64,000 nucleotides of DNA from Paeniglutamicibacter sp. Y32M11. Its GTDB lineage: Bacteria > Actinomycetota > Actinomycetes > Actinomycetales > Micrococcaceae. The DNA is taken from NCBI RefSeq assembly GCF_019285735.1, contig NZ_CP079107.1, positions 682,001 through 746,000 of the forward strand, given 5' to 3'. Below are positions 24,772-34,209 of this stretch, in pieces. Under the pieces are notes generated by a model. That model was not told where the DNA came from. It did no database searches and was given only the letters and a program-made list of their open reading frames with translations. Within the stretch, counting starts at the first letter, position 1. Every line of letters begins with the position of its first letter. The position numbers and the translations under genes are program-made.

Positions 24772-26082
24772 ATGAAGAATCCGGTGAAACGGTTGACGGT
24801 AACGACTGCCCTGCTGGCGGTCATGGCGCTGGGCCTGTCCGGATGCCAGACTCCTCCCTATATTCCCCCGACTCAATACGACCCGACCTCCATCGGCTCT
24901 GCCCCACAGTCCATGGAGCTGCCGTCTGCAACGGCCGAGGGGCCCACCGAAGAAGATCGAATCAAGGAAGCCGCGCGGCTCACCGCTGGCTACGACTATG
25001 CCGCTGCCACCAAGACGCTGTCGGGGCTCGACTCCGAGGCCGCGACAGCTGCCAAAGCGAAGATCGCGGCAGCTCGATCCAAGACGGTGGTGTGGACGGA
25101 CAATTCTAAGATCCCCCATCTTTTTGTCCACTCACTGATCGTTGATCCCAAGCGGGCCTTTGATGGGGATGATCGCGAGCAGGGTTATGCGGACTACATG
25201 GTCACCCTGACCGAGTTCAAGAAGATGATCACCGAACTGCACAAGCGCGGCTTTGTCCTGGTGAACCCGGACGATATCGCGGGTCTGGATGCCTCGGGGA
25301 AGATGAAGTATCGGGACATTCATCTGCCCAAGGGAAAGACGCCGTTGGTGCTCTCCGAAGATGACGTGAGCTACTACGAATATATGGATGGCGATGGCTT
25401 CGCCACGAAGCTGATGATTGATGCCGACGGCAAGGTCAAAAACGAATATCGGGATGCCGAGGGCAAAAAGCACATCGGCGCCTACGACATGCCTCCGGTC
25501 ATCGACGAGTTTGTTGCGCAGCACCCGGACTTCTCGTACCGCGGGGCTAAGGGACTACTGGCACTGACTGGCTACAACGGGGTATTGGGTTACCGCACCT
25601 CAAAAAGTGAATACGCGGATTCCAAGACCTTGGATAAGGACATCGCCGCAGCCACCGAAGTGGCCACTGCCCTGAAAAAGGACGGATGGGTGTTTGCCTC
25701 CCACGCGTGGGGACACATCAACATGACCACCAGCTCCGTTAAGCGCATCAAGAACGACATGGAGTTGTGGGATGCGGAGGTGCGCCCCATCCTGGGGGAC
25801 ACCGAGCATTTCATTTACCCCTTCGGAGCAGACATCTCGGGAGTCCCCAAATATTCGGGGGAAAAGTACACGATGCTTAAGAACGATGGGTTCTCCTTCT
25901 TCTACGGTGTGGATGGGACCACTCCGTATTGGATGCAGCAGGGTGCCGGTTACCTACGCCAGGCACGCATTAACATCGACGGATTGCAGTTTGAGAAGGA
26001 AAAGCGCGGGGACCGCCCGGTGCTGAAGTACTTCTTCGATGTGAAGAAGGTTGCAGATCCCCAGCGGCCCACCGCAAAATAG
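24772..26082 (+). CDS. Lipoprotein, polysaccharide-deacetylase (NodB-like) domain
   Basis: 436 residues from ATG 24772 (GGGAG six bases upstream; the TTG at 24760 is less likely). The N-terminus is a lipoprotein signal with lipobox LSGC. From about residue 110 to 400 the NodB-like fold shows VLSEDDVSYYEYMDGDGF (the Asp-Asp motif) and FASHAWGHINM (HxxxH metal motif), then FIYPFGADISG. It probably deacetylates a cell-wall or capsule sugar outside the membrane. Divergent from jetA; converges with the aldo/keto reductase 6 bp away. Confidence 0.82.
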   Translation: MKNPVKRLTVTTALLAVMALGLSGCQTPPYIPPTQYDPTSIGSAPQSMELPSATAEGPTEEDRIKEAARLTAGYDYAAATKTLSGLDSEAATAAKAKIAAARSKTVVWTDNSKIPHLFVHSLIVDPKRAFDGDDREQGYADYMVTLTEFKKMITELHKRGFVLVNPDDIAGLDASGKMKYRDIHLPKGKTPLVLSEDDVSYYEYMDGDGFATKLMIDADGKVKNEYRDAEGKKHIGAYDMPPVIDEFVAQHPDFSYRGAKGLLALTGYNGVLGYRTSKSEYADSKTLDKDIAAATEVATALKKDGWVFASHAWGHINMTTSSVKRIKNDMELWDAEVRPILGDTEHFIYPFGADISGVPKYSGEKYTMLKNDGFSFFYGVDGTTPYWMQQGAGYLRQARINIDGLQFEKEKRGDRPVLKYFFDVKKVADPQRPTAK

Positions 26083-26088
26083 TCCAGC

Positions 26089-27087
26089 TTAGGAAACGGG
26101 CGCAAAGTCCTCGGAGTCGATGGTCTTTTGCTGGTGGACGTTGTAGCGTGCCCCGGCAATCGTCGATTGATTAATGATCTCTCCGGCCTGCTGCAGGTCA
26201 GCGGGGGAAAGTACGAGCTCAAGGGCGCCAAGGTTTTCCGTGAAGTGGCTCAGTTCCTTGGTTCCCGGGATGGCATGAACGTGCTCGCCCTGTGCCAGTA
26301 CCCACGCTAAGGACAGTGCGGCGGCGGTGGTCTCTAGGCGAGTCGCCAGCTCGGCGAGACGGTCGACCAGCGCGAGGTTGTGGGGGTAGTTTTCTTCGCT
26401 GAAACGCGGCATGTGATGGCGCATGTCGCCGTCTTGCAGCGCATTGATACCGCGCAGGTTGCCGGAGAGGTAGCCCCGGTAGAGCGGGGAAAAAGCGACC
26501 AAGGCTGTGCCGAGTTCTGCGCAGGCGTCCACCATGCCAAGTTCTGGGTTGCGGGTGGCCAGCGAATACTCGTTCTGTACCGCCGCGATGGGGTGAACTT
26601 CGGTGGCGGCGCGCAAGGTGGCGACCGATATCTCCGACAGTCCGATGGCACCGATCTTGCCCTGCTCCACTGCCAACGCTAAGGCACCGACAGATTCTTC
26701 GACGGGAACCGCTGGATCAAGTCGGTGTAGGTAGTACAGGTCGATGTGCTCGGTGCCCAGTCGGGATAGCGAAGCGTCAACCTGAGCGCGAAGTGTTTCG
26801 GGGCGTCCATCGATCTTTCCGCGTCCCTCAGAAAGTTCCAGTCCGCCCTTGGATGCCAGGAAGTACTCGTGACGCCGGCCGCCGAGGTACTTTCCGATCA
26901 GTTCTTCGCTGCGGTTTCCGCCGTAAAGGGTGGCGGTGTCGATGTGATCAACACCCGCGTCCAGCACCCGATTGAGCAGCAGTCCGGCTTGCTCATCGGT
27001 GGGGAAATCAGAGTAGCCGTGGGCGATATTCATGGCGCCAAAGCCTAGCGGGTTGACGGTTTTTCCTGCCAGTAAACGAGGTCTCAT
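26089..27087 (-). CDS. Aldo/keto reductase
   Basis: 332 residues from ATG 27087. The frame extends to 27165 but the family begins near LGFGAMN, so the shorter start is chosen. Catalytic tetrad: Asp/Tyr in HIDTATLYGGNRSEELIG, Lys in YFLASKGG, His in YYLHRLDP. NADPH-binding residues lie in AIPGTKELSHFTENLGAL. It reduces carbonyl compounds with NADPH; the closest recalled relatives are of the AKR13/YakC type. Monocistronic. Confidence 0.92.
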   Translation of the reverse strand: MRPRLLAGKTVNPLGFGAMNIAHGYSDFPTDEQAGLLLNRVLDAGVDHIDTATLYGGNRSEELIGKYLGGRRHEYFLASKGGLELSEGRGKIDGRPETLRAQVDASLSRLGTEHIDLYYLHRLDPAVPVEESVGALALAVEQGKIGAIGLSEISVATLRAATEVHPIAAVQNEYSLATRNPELGMVDACAELGTALVAFSPLYRGYLSGNLRGINALQDGDMRHHMPRFSEENYPHNLALVDRLAELATRLETTAAALSLAWVLAQGEHVHAIPGTKELSHFTENLGALELVLSPADLQQAGEIINQSTIAGARYNVHQQKTIDSEDFAPVS

Positions 27088-27133
27088 GCATCCATTTCTA
27101 GCACGGGGGACGGTGCCGCGGGGTGCGAGCACG

Positions 27134-27453
27134 ACCCAGTTCGTCACTAAGTCCCCACGGTGCATCCCGCATTAATAGTTAGCTTCTGAAGGTGGGGCCC
27201 GCCGTGCCTTGCGGTTATTTGAGCAGTTCCGGATGCGGGGTCAGCGGATGCATGAGATGATTCCTCACCCTTGAGCCGGATGATGCCCGGGAGATTGGTG
27301 GCGAGCCAAAAGACTTTATGACGGTGAATTCAAGGCGCAACCGTCTCAGTGAACCTCACCGGCCGGGTATCGCCGGTCAACACGGAGCCTCAGAGCCGTG
27401 ACCCCACGATGATCTAGGACCAATGGTGATCTCTGAGAAGAACGATGCGCAGA
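27134..27453. other. Intergenic stretch with no recognised feature
   Basis: Between the aldo/keto reductase start and the possible small gene. I see no coding frame with a ribosome-binding site, no RNA gene and no convincing dyad. Confidence 0.4.
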
Positions 27454-27633
27454 TCAGTCCACATGGATAGCTGACATACGGCCGGCTACCGATGAGCTCA
27501 GCAGACCGCCGTCGCCATCTCCTGCATGGTGTCCTTCGGCGTGGAGATTCAGTAAACGCAGCTCGCTAGTCACGGCGCGCATAGCAAAGTCGTTGGTGAT
27601 GAAGAGGGGGCTATCTGGTGCTGAGCTGTTCAT
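27454..27633 (-). CDS. Possible 59-residue small protein
   Basis: ATG 27633 follows a purine-rich TTAGGGGC and gives 59 residues, starting MNSSAPDSPLFITNDFAMRA and ending SSVAGRMSAIHVD. Codon choice is ordinary for this genome. No signal peptide, membrane helix or known motif. It stands alone between the nuclease-helicase and the aldo/keto reductase. It could be spurious. Confidence 0.35.
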   Translation of the reverse strand: MNSSAPDSPLFITNDFAMRAVTSELRLLNLHAEGHHAGDGDGGLLSSSVAGRMSAIHVD

Positions 27634-27688
27634 GCCCCTAACCATGCCCTCCGAACAAGGCCGAGCGATGGCCGGGAGATGAAGCCCA

Positions 27689-27721
27689 AGGGGTGCCAAC
27701 CGCGGAAGGGCTGGCACCCCT
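27689..27721 (-). terminator. Hairpin terminator after the nuclease-helicase gene
   Basis: AGGGGTGCCA (27689-27698) pairs perfectly with TGGCACCCCT (27712-27721); the loop is 13 nt. It begins five bases after the stop on the minus strand. No T-run follows. Confidence 0.6.
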
Positions 27722-27725
27722 CGAG

Positions 27726-30700
27726 TCAGGACCCCAGTGCCAAGAAAGCACCGAGCTGTGCGAAGGCCGCCGGGGTGCTGGGCAAAAAGTGGGTGAGTGC
27801 CGGTGACCGAACGATGACGGCGCGCCATTGCCCGCGCGAAACTGCCACATTGATCCGGTTTCGGTTCAACAGGAAATCAATGCCGCGCGCGGCATCGTCG
27901 GCCGAAGAACACGCCATGGAAACGATCACCACGGGGGCCTCTTGGCCCTGGAACTTATCCACGGTGCCCACCTTGACGTCTTCAAGTGCTGCCGCATCAA
28001 GCTCGGTGCGTAGCAGGTTCACTTGGGCGTTGTAGGCGGCAACCACCAAGATATCCGAGGCGACTAGCGGACGCGGTGCCTGGCCTTCGCCGCCAATCCA
28101 CGACAAGCCCAAATGGGTGTGGACCTGATTAATGACCTCGTGCGCTTCCTCGAGGGACGCCGTCGTATTGCCCCGGTGTTCCACTAACACCGTGGCGACC
28201 CCGGCCGGAACCTGAGCGAGTGAGCGAGTGGCGGCGACCGCGGCCGATTGAAGTTTGGACTCGTAGCTCAGCGCTGAGACCTTGGAACATAGCTCGGGGT
28301 GCATCCGCCACGAGTCGGCGAGGAAATAGCCGAGTTCCTCGGGCAAGGTCGGGTGCCCCGCGCTGAGCCAGCCCAAGGCGGATTCGTCCACCGGTTGCGG
28401 GTGGGAGCCCTGGGTGACTTGTGGCAATTGCTGAGGGTCACCCAAGAGCAGTAGCCGGGTGGCGGCGCGAGATACGGCCAAGGTGTTGGCCAGTGAATAC
28501 TGTCCGGCCTCGTCGATGACCAGCAGGTCAAGGGAACCTTCGGGGACCCGTTTGCCGGTCATGGTCCATGCGGTGCCACCGATCAGTGCGCCCTGATCGG
28601 AATTCAGCAGTTCCTCCACGGCATCATCGGTGGTGCCGGACCACGGAACTTCGGTCTTGTCCCCGGCCTTGAGCTTTTTGGCGACCTGTTCCGGGTGTAC
28701 TCCGGCCCCGGTGATGGCCTTGGTCAGGACGTTGTCCACCACCGCATGCGACTGGGCCACGACCCCGACCTTCCAGCCCTGCTTAACGAGTGCCGCGATG
28801 ACGTGAGAGGCAACATAGGTTTTTCCGGTGCCGGGAGGTCCCTGAACGGCAAGGTAGGAATGATCAAGATCGATCAAGGCTTCCACGATGGCACCCACGA
28901 CGTTGGCGCGACCCTCAACCAGGGCGGGGCGCGGGGGCGCGGAGAGGTTCTTGAAGCGAGGGGCGGTCTTGCGCAGAATATCGATGCCGGGGTGCTTGGG
29001 CAGGGAAGGAAGCGCTCCGCCGACGCTGCGTGCCAGCTCGGCTAGGGCCTCACGCAGGGAGGTGGTGTTGATCGGCTGATCAGGGGTCAGTGCCACCGGA
29101 AGCGTGCCAAAGGCGGGCACCTTCTTATTGGACTTTTCGGCGATCACAATGTGCTCATCGTTTTCCCGCACGACGGTATTAAACATTCCGGCCCGACCCG
29201 CGCTGCTGGGTTCCAGCTCCGGCGGCAGCGGGTTGGCATACATAGCGAACCAGGAACTGCCAACGCGGAAATCGGATCCTTCGGCCATGGAGCCGCTTAA
29301 TTCTGTGACCCTGGTTTCCACCTGGGCACGGGCCGTGGCCTTGTGCCAGTCCTGGACGACCGTTGCGTCATCAACGACAAACACATTGCGCGTATCCGCC
29401 CAGATATCAAAGGGCTTCTCCAAACGGTCGAAGTGCTCCCACCAGAATTGCTTGGCCTCGCGGCGGTGGTAACCGGTCGCTGCGGCAACCATGGCGATCG
29501 CTCGTTCGTCGTTGGACAGAGCCCGGTCCTGTGGCAGTGCTTCGAGGTAATCGCGCAGGGCAATTTCCTCGGGGCTCGGTTCCACATCATCCACCCCGGG
29601 CAGCGCAGCCTCTTCGACCCACTCGGCACGTTCATCGTGCTCAACTAAGCCCAAGAGCCAATCGCGTAGACGCAGCGTGGAGAGGCAGTCATATTCGTTG
29701 TAGTCGCGAATGGATTCCAGGATTTGCTGGGCCGCGGTTTCATCAACCAAGAGTTGTTCGTTGTACCTGGCATAGGCCACTACCGAGGCTCCGGCATCCT
29801 TGACGTCCCCGCCGCGCAGGTGCTCACCCATGTACAGCGGCTCCAGCTTCTTGATGGAATAGGAGCGTTCGGAGATCAGGAGGGAATGCCGCACGGTGTC
29901 GTAGAGATCAACGAGCAGCCCATCACGCAGCCACGCGTCGATGGTGTCCTCGGCAACGACATGACGCAGCGAGAGATTCCGCAGCGCACTCTTCTCATAG
30001 GCTGCGTAGTGGTAGATCTTCATCTTGGGGTGGATGGCCCGCCGCGCCTCAACATAGGCGACGAAGTCGGTGAAGGCCTTGCGCTCGCCGGCCCGCGAAT
30101 GGGCCCAGAACGGTTTGAAGACGGGTTCTTTGGTGTCGATTTCGATGATTCCAAAGAGGTATTCAAGCCCCCACGACTCATCAAAGGGATCCTGCCACAG
30201 TGGGTCGCCCTCGAAGTCGAAGAAGATGTCACCGGCATCCGGTAGCGGAAGTCGGGAGATAGTTTGGGTGCCGGCGATCTTATAGGCAACTCCGCCGATG
30301 GTTCCATCGGTGGCAGCCAGTCCTACCTGCATACGTGCCTGCTCGGCGAGCTTGTGGTGAGCATCGCGCGGCGCCGTGTTGCTGGCGGCAAGGGCATCGA
30401 TGCTGGTGATCCCGGCATCCATGAGCTTCTTGCGTTTGGTTGTACTCATGCCAGCTACCAAAAGCAGATCACGGTGGGCGATCACTTGGGCGGAGCAGTA
30501 GTCGCAGCGACCGCAGGCGCCAATGCCGTCTTGGCCCCATGCCACCGGTTGGGTCGCCGCGCGGTGCTCAGCAACCAGGGTCTTGAAGCGGGCTCGGCGG
30601 TCCTTGAACACCGGGAGTAGCTCATGCATCTGGTGTACCGAGTGGGCCTTGTCCCCAAGCACCAGGGTGGTGTGAGCGGCCACGGGGATGCCGGCAGTGA

Positions 30701-31190
30701 TCAGCTGGTCCCCGTAGGCGGCCAGCTGTAGCAGTGCCGTGACGCGTGCATGGCGGGCCAACTTGGTATCCCATACCGCGTAGCTTCCGTCATCCTCACG
30801 AATCAGGAAGTCGGCAAAACCAACAAATTCACCGTCGAAGAACGTCGCCTGAAACACCACATCGGCGCCCTTGACCAGTGCCTGCAACGTTTCGTCGTGG
30901 GCACTTTGCAGCGAAGCTCGATCCCCACGGACTCCGGCGGCAAGCATTTTGACTCCGCGCCCGCTGGCAGGGTCATAGTCGCCAAATTTTGCACGAAGTT
31001 CCTCTAGGACCTTGTGCTCATGGGCATCACCAAGCACTGCGGTGCGATCCAGCATTTCGTCGGGGCCGAAGTCGACCTTGGCGCTGCGCCCCAAGCGTTC
31101 ATCAAGCCTGCTCAACGAGGCGAACTCGCAACTTGCCGCGACCACAAGGTCGGAGGCGGAGTAGATCAAATCCTGATCGAGGAAAAACAC
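27726..31190 (-). CDS. TM0106-family RecB-like nuclease fused to superfamily 1 helicase
   Basis: 1154 residues from GTG 31190 (AAGGAG 11 bases upstream). Order of parts: a RecB/Cas4-like nuclease N-terminus with VWDTKLARHARVTALLQLAAYG (the D...K...QL.YG pattern) and a Cys cluster GACGRCDYCSAQ; an RNase H-like segment with DIFFDFEGDPLW at about 320; and a C-terminal Dna2/Upf1-type helicase with Walker A VQGPPGTGKT near 783, LLVIDEAGQYSLANTL, GDPQQLPQVTQG, and the final TVDKFQGQEAPVVIVSM and NVAVSRG motifs. It is predicted to unwind and cut nucleic acid; its exact role in actinobacteria is not established. Confidence 0.9.
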   Translation of the reverse strand: MFFLDQDLIYSASDLVVAASCEFASLSRLDERLGRSAKVDFGPDEMLDRTAVLGDAHEHKVLEELRAKFGDYDPASGRGVKMLAAGVRGDRASLQSAHDETLQALVKGADVVFQATFFDGEFVGFADFLIREDDGSYAVWDTKLARHARVTALLQLAAYGDQLITAGIPVAAHTTLVLGDKAHSVHQMHELLPVFKDRRARFKTLVAEHRAATQPVAWGQDGIGACGRCDYCSAQVIAHRDLLLVAGMSTTKRKKLMDAGITSIDALAASNTAPRDAHHKLAEQARMQVGLAATDGTIGGVAYKIAGTQTISRLPLPDAGDIFFDFEGDPLWQDPFDESWGLEYLFGIIEIDTKEPVFKPFWAHSRAGERKAFTDFVAYVEARRAIHPKMKIYHYAAYEKSALRNLSLRHVVAEDTIDAWLRDGLLVDLYDTVRHSLLISERSYSIKKLEPLYMGEHLRGGDVKDAGASVVAYARYNEQLLVDETAAQQILESIRDYNEYDCLSTLRLRDWLLGLVEHDERAEWVEEAALPGVDDVEPSPEEIALRDYLEALPQDRALSNDERAIAMVAAATGYHRREAKQFWWEHFDRLEKPFDIWADTRNVFVVDDATVVQDWHKATARAQVETRVTELSGSMAEGSDFRVGSSWFAMYANPLPPELEPSSAGRAGMFNTVVRENDEHIVIAEKSNKKVPAFGTLPVALTPDQPINTTSLREALAELARSVGGALPSLPKHPGIDILRKTAPRFKNLSAPPRPALVEGRANVVGAIVEALIDLDHSYLAVQGPPGTGKTYVASHVIAALVKQGWKVGVVAQSHAVVDNVLTKAITGAGVHPEQVAKKLKAGDKTEVPWSGTTDDAVEELLNSDQGALIGGTAWTMTGKRVPEGSLDLLVIDEAGQYSLANTLAVSRAATRLLLLGDPQQLPQVTQGSHPQPVDESALGWLSAGHPTLPEELGYFLADSWRMHPELCSKVSALSYESKLQSAAVAATRSLAQVPAGVATVLVEHRGNTTASLEEAHEVINQVHTHLGLSWIGGEGQAPRPLVASDILVVAAYNAQVNLLRTELDAAALEDVKVGTVDKFQGQEAPVVIVSMACSSADDAARGIDFLLNRNRINVAVSRGQWRAVIVRSPALTHFLPSTPAAFAQLGAFLALGS

Positions 31191-31319
31191 GAGAGGGGGT
31201 GCTCCTTTGAACTTGGCTAAGCTTCGAAACTAGCACCCGTTGGACACGCTTTGGCATAGGGGCTGGCCACGATGTAGCGATCCGCGAGCCAGAAGGCACA
31301 CACCGCACGACCAAAGACG

Positions 31320-32282
31320 TCAGCCATTTCTAGTGCGGCGTAATACTTCCCGCACTCCGGTACCCGCGAGCCCGATGGCCAGCGCAAGAATCAACAGGGG
31401 GCCGGCCCCTCCATTGGGCCCGAGCGCGGCGGCCAATATCTGCTGAGTGGCAGATGCGATTTCCTGCGGATCCGAGAGCAAAACGCGGGATCCGAACACG
31501 TAATTGACCGTGATGAACAGCGCGGGAAATACCCACAGAAAAACCAAATTCACCAGCCATACCACCACGAATTTGACCGACCGTAGGCCGCACCACGCCA
31601 ACCCCGCACCCACCAGTACCGCCGGCAGCCAGCGCAGCAGCATCAACACTGTGGCGGGAAGACTTGCCGCCCCCAGCAGATTCACTAGCGCTTCGGAGAC
31701 CCACGAGGTGAGTGGCGTCGCCATGAGGCCTACGCCCAGCGTCGTCACGGCCCGGGACGTGGAGGCAATCAAGATCAGTGCCACCATGGCGGCGATGATG
31801 CAAATGATGACTCCCGCGAGGAGCCCGGCAAAGTAAAGGACCGATCGTGTTCCGCCGTCCAAGCCCGTTTCAAGCACCATGAATGACTGAACAGTTGCAC
31901 CCAGCTGCACCACGAGCACGCCCGCCGCGGCACAACACAGCACCAGTTTCCGACGCTCAGGAGCCCAAAGGCGTATCGCCAAACCTGCCGATGCGCCACC
32001 CACCGTCAAGAGTGCCACCAGAGTGGTGAGCTCGTATTGACTCAGCGGAAGCAGGGATAGTGGCATCTGCGCGGGCAACACCTCGGTATTCCACAAATTC
32101 TGAAGCGGGAGCCGCAATCCAGTGAACAACCAGGGGAGCAGCCCCAGCACTGCGCCCAGCAGGCCGATCAGTAGCGCAAGAGGTACATCTTTAGTCGTGC
32201 TTTGGTGAGGAGCTTGAGTGCCGATCGCGCCAAATCGAGTCGTTGGCACGTCCGGATCTTCGGTGGGGGTCTCAGCGGTCAC
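31320..32282 (-). CDS. Polytopic membrane protein of unknown function
   Basis: 320 residues. A hydrophilic N-terminal tail of about 30 residues is followed by seven or so hydrophobic segments, among them LLIGLLGAVLGLLPWLFTGL, VALLTVGGASAGLAI, AGVLVVQLGATVQSFMVL, VIICIIAAMVALILIAS and FVVVWLVNLVFLWVFPALFI. No transporter or enzyme motif. Its C-terminus (LAGTGVREVLRRTRNG) is cytosolic and basic. It lies 129 bp beyond the start of the helicase gene, on the same strand. Confidence 0.7.
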   Translation of the reverse strand: MTAETPTEDPDVPTTRFGAIGTQAPHQSTTKDVPLALLIGLLGAVLGLLPWLFTGLRLPLQNLWNTEVLPAQMPLSLLPLSQYELTTLVALLTVGGASAGLAIRLWAPERRKLVLCCAAAGVLVVQLGATVQSFMVLETGLDGGTRSVLYFAGLLAGVIICIIAAMVALILIASTSRAVTTLGVGLMATPLTSWVSEALVNLLGAASLPATVLMLLRWLPAVLVGAGLAWCGLRSVKFVVVWLVNLVFLWVFPALFITVNYVFGSRVLLSDPQEIASATQQILAAALGPNGGAGPLLILALAIGLAGTGVREVLRRTRNG

Positions 32283-32416
32283 GAAAAACCCTTCGGTGGC
32301 GGGGTAATTGGAATATGGAAAATGATATACCCGCGGGTGCTTTCCGTCGCGGGTGTTGGAGACCGGTCAGCGCACGTGAACGAAGGCTTGATCCATTTTC
32401 TGGTGTAGCTGCCGCG

Positions 32417-34204
32417 TTAGTGCAGCGGATTCTCCGAATCCTTGATGTTGGCTTCCACCCGGGTGTAGGCGTCTCGGGCAACTGCCTTCCAGAAACGCAA
32501 CGCCACCTCGGGGGCCTCGGCCTCCAAACGGTTAATGGCCGCGGCCGACAATTTCTTCAGATGCAGTCGCCCCTCAACCGTCACCCGGGTGGTCTGCTCG
32601 CCCTCCCCGCCCAAGGCCATCTCGCCGAAGGTCATACCCGCCGAAAGTGTTGCATGGCGAACCAGCCTTCCCGCTTGCACGGTGGAGGTGACGACCTTTC
32701 CACTGAGGATGAAGTACACACCGCCGAACTCTTGTCCCGGGGTACGCAGGATCCGCCCATCTTCGATCCGGCTCTCCTCCATGAGCGCTTCGAGCCTGGC
32801 GATGTCCGTGGATTCAAGCGGGGTCAGTGCGGCGAAATCACGGATTGCCACCTCGGTGGGCACCAGATCGGGGCTGCCATGGCGTGCCAAGAGCGTGAAT
32901 TCGGCCCATTCCACCGCCTCATTGCGGTTGGGGAAGGCCTGAATTGATGCCAACGGCTCAAATACATGTTCCTGAACCAGGGCCAGGGTGCGTCCTTCCG
33001 CGGCCAGCCCATCCGCCAACTGATTAATCATCCGGACGGCGATCTGATCAATCTCATCTACCCGGCGCAGGTCAAGGATTACCAATTCGATGGTGCCCTC
33101 CAGTTCGCTGATTTCACGAACCATCGACTCGGTTCCGGCAAAGAGGAGGTCCCCACCCAGTTCAACGATGTGGGCGCGCATTCCAACCTCCGCCAAGAGC
33201 TTCACCGCACCCTCGGTATGCCGTGTGCGGGAAGGAACCTGAGTAATGTCGTAGTGCTCGCGGATCACCGAGCGACCCAGTCGTGCCGCGCGCACGAAGT
33301 GCAGTCCCATATCCGCACTGATGCGCTCGCTGGCGGCGAGTCCACGGACCGATGAACCATGGGGATCAAGGGCGGGGGAGTAGATGGCCAGACCGATCTG
33401 TCCCGGGAGCACCGCGATCAGCCCGCCACCCACCCCGGACTTTGCCGGTAGTCCCACGGCAGCGATCCATGACCCCGCGTCGTCGTACATCCCGCAGGTG
33501 GTCATCACCGAGAGCGTGCGCTGGACGGCTTCCTTGCTCATCACCTGTTCGCCGGTACGCGGCTGGGTTCCCCCGTTGGCCAAAGTTGCTGCCATCATGG
33601 CCAGATCATTGGTGCTGACCATGACCGCGCAAGCCCGGAAATAATCCTCGAGTACCGGGGTGGGGTCTTTTTCGATGATGTTAAAGGAGCGCAGTAAGTG
33701 AGCCAGTGCCCGGTTGCGGTGCCCGGTGCGCATTTCGGAGGCAAAGATGGCTTCGCTGTACTGCAATTGACGTCCGGCCGCGGCGGAGAAACGGTTAAGG
33801 ATGCGTTCGAAACGCGAGGATTCTTCGTCGTTGACCAGCGAGATCGTGGCGATGGCGCCGGCGTTGATCATCGCGTTGGCAGGTCGCCCGGTGTCTCGGG
33901 CCAGCGAGATCTCGTTAAAGGCGTCACCGCTGGGTTCTACATCGATCTTTTCATCCACGGCATCCTGGCCATTGTCATCTAGCGCGAGCGCATAGGAGAA
34001 CGGCTTGGAAATCGACTGGATGGAAAAGGGTAGTTCCGCATCCCCCACATGATAAATATGCCCGTCAACGGTGGCCAGTGCGATCGCGAACTTTGAGGTA
34101 TCGGCGTCTGCCATGGCCGGAATTCCCTGATAGGGGGTACCGGAGGTGAGGGCCAACAGATCAGTATAGAGATCAGCGAGGTAGCTGTCGATGGGGGAGC
34201 GCAT
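32417..34204 (-). CDS. glsA: Glutaminase A fused to STAS and cyclic-nucleotide-binding domains
   Basis: 595 residues, about twice the length of a plain glutaminase. Residues 1-310 are the serine-dependent beta-lactamase-like glutaminase: LPFSIQSISKPFSYALAL (S-x-x-K nucleophile motif), AMINAGAIAT, and the GLPAKSGVGGGL loop. A STAS domain follows (about 335-440, ELEGTIELVILDLRRVDEIDQIAV), then a cNMP-binding domain (about 455-590, GGVYFILSGKVV and SAGMTFGEMALGG). It converts glutamine to glutamate and ammonia. The added domains suggest nucleotide-controlled activity or membrane/partner docking. Confidence 0.93.
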   Translation of the reverse strand: MRSPIDSYLADLYTDLLALTSGTPYQGIPAMADADTSKFAIALATVDGHIYHVGDAELPFSIQSISKPFSYALALDDNGQDAVDEKIDVEPSGDAFNEISLARDTGRPANAMINAGAIATISLVNDEESSRFERILNRFSAAAGRQLQYSEAIFASEMRTGHRNRALAHLLRSFNIIEKDPTPVLEDYFRACAVMVSTNDLAMMAATLANGGTQPRTGEQVMSKEAVQRTLSVMTTCGMYDDAGSWIAAVGLPAKSGVGGGLIAVLPGQIGLAIYSPALDPHGSSVRGLAASERISADMGLHFVRAARLGRSVIREHYDITQVPSRTRHTEGAVKLLAEVGMRAHIVELGGDLLFAGTESMVREISELEGTIELVILDLRRVDEIDQIAVRMINQLADGLAAEGRTLALVQEHVFEPLASIQAFPNRNEAVEWAEFTLLARHGSPDLVPTEVAIRDFAALTPLESTDIARLEALMEESRIEDGRILRTPGQEFGGVYFILSGKVVTSTVQAGRLVRHATLSAGMTFGEMALGGEGEQTTRVTVEGRLHLKKLSAAAINRLEAEAPEVALRFWKAVARDAYTRVEANIKDSENPLH

Positions 34205-34209
34205 GGCTC

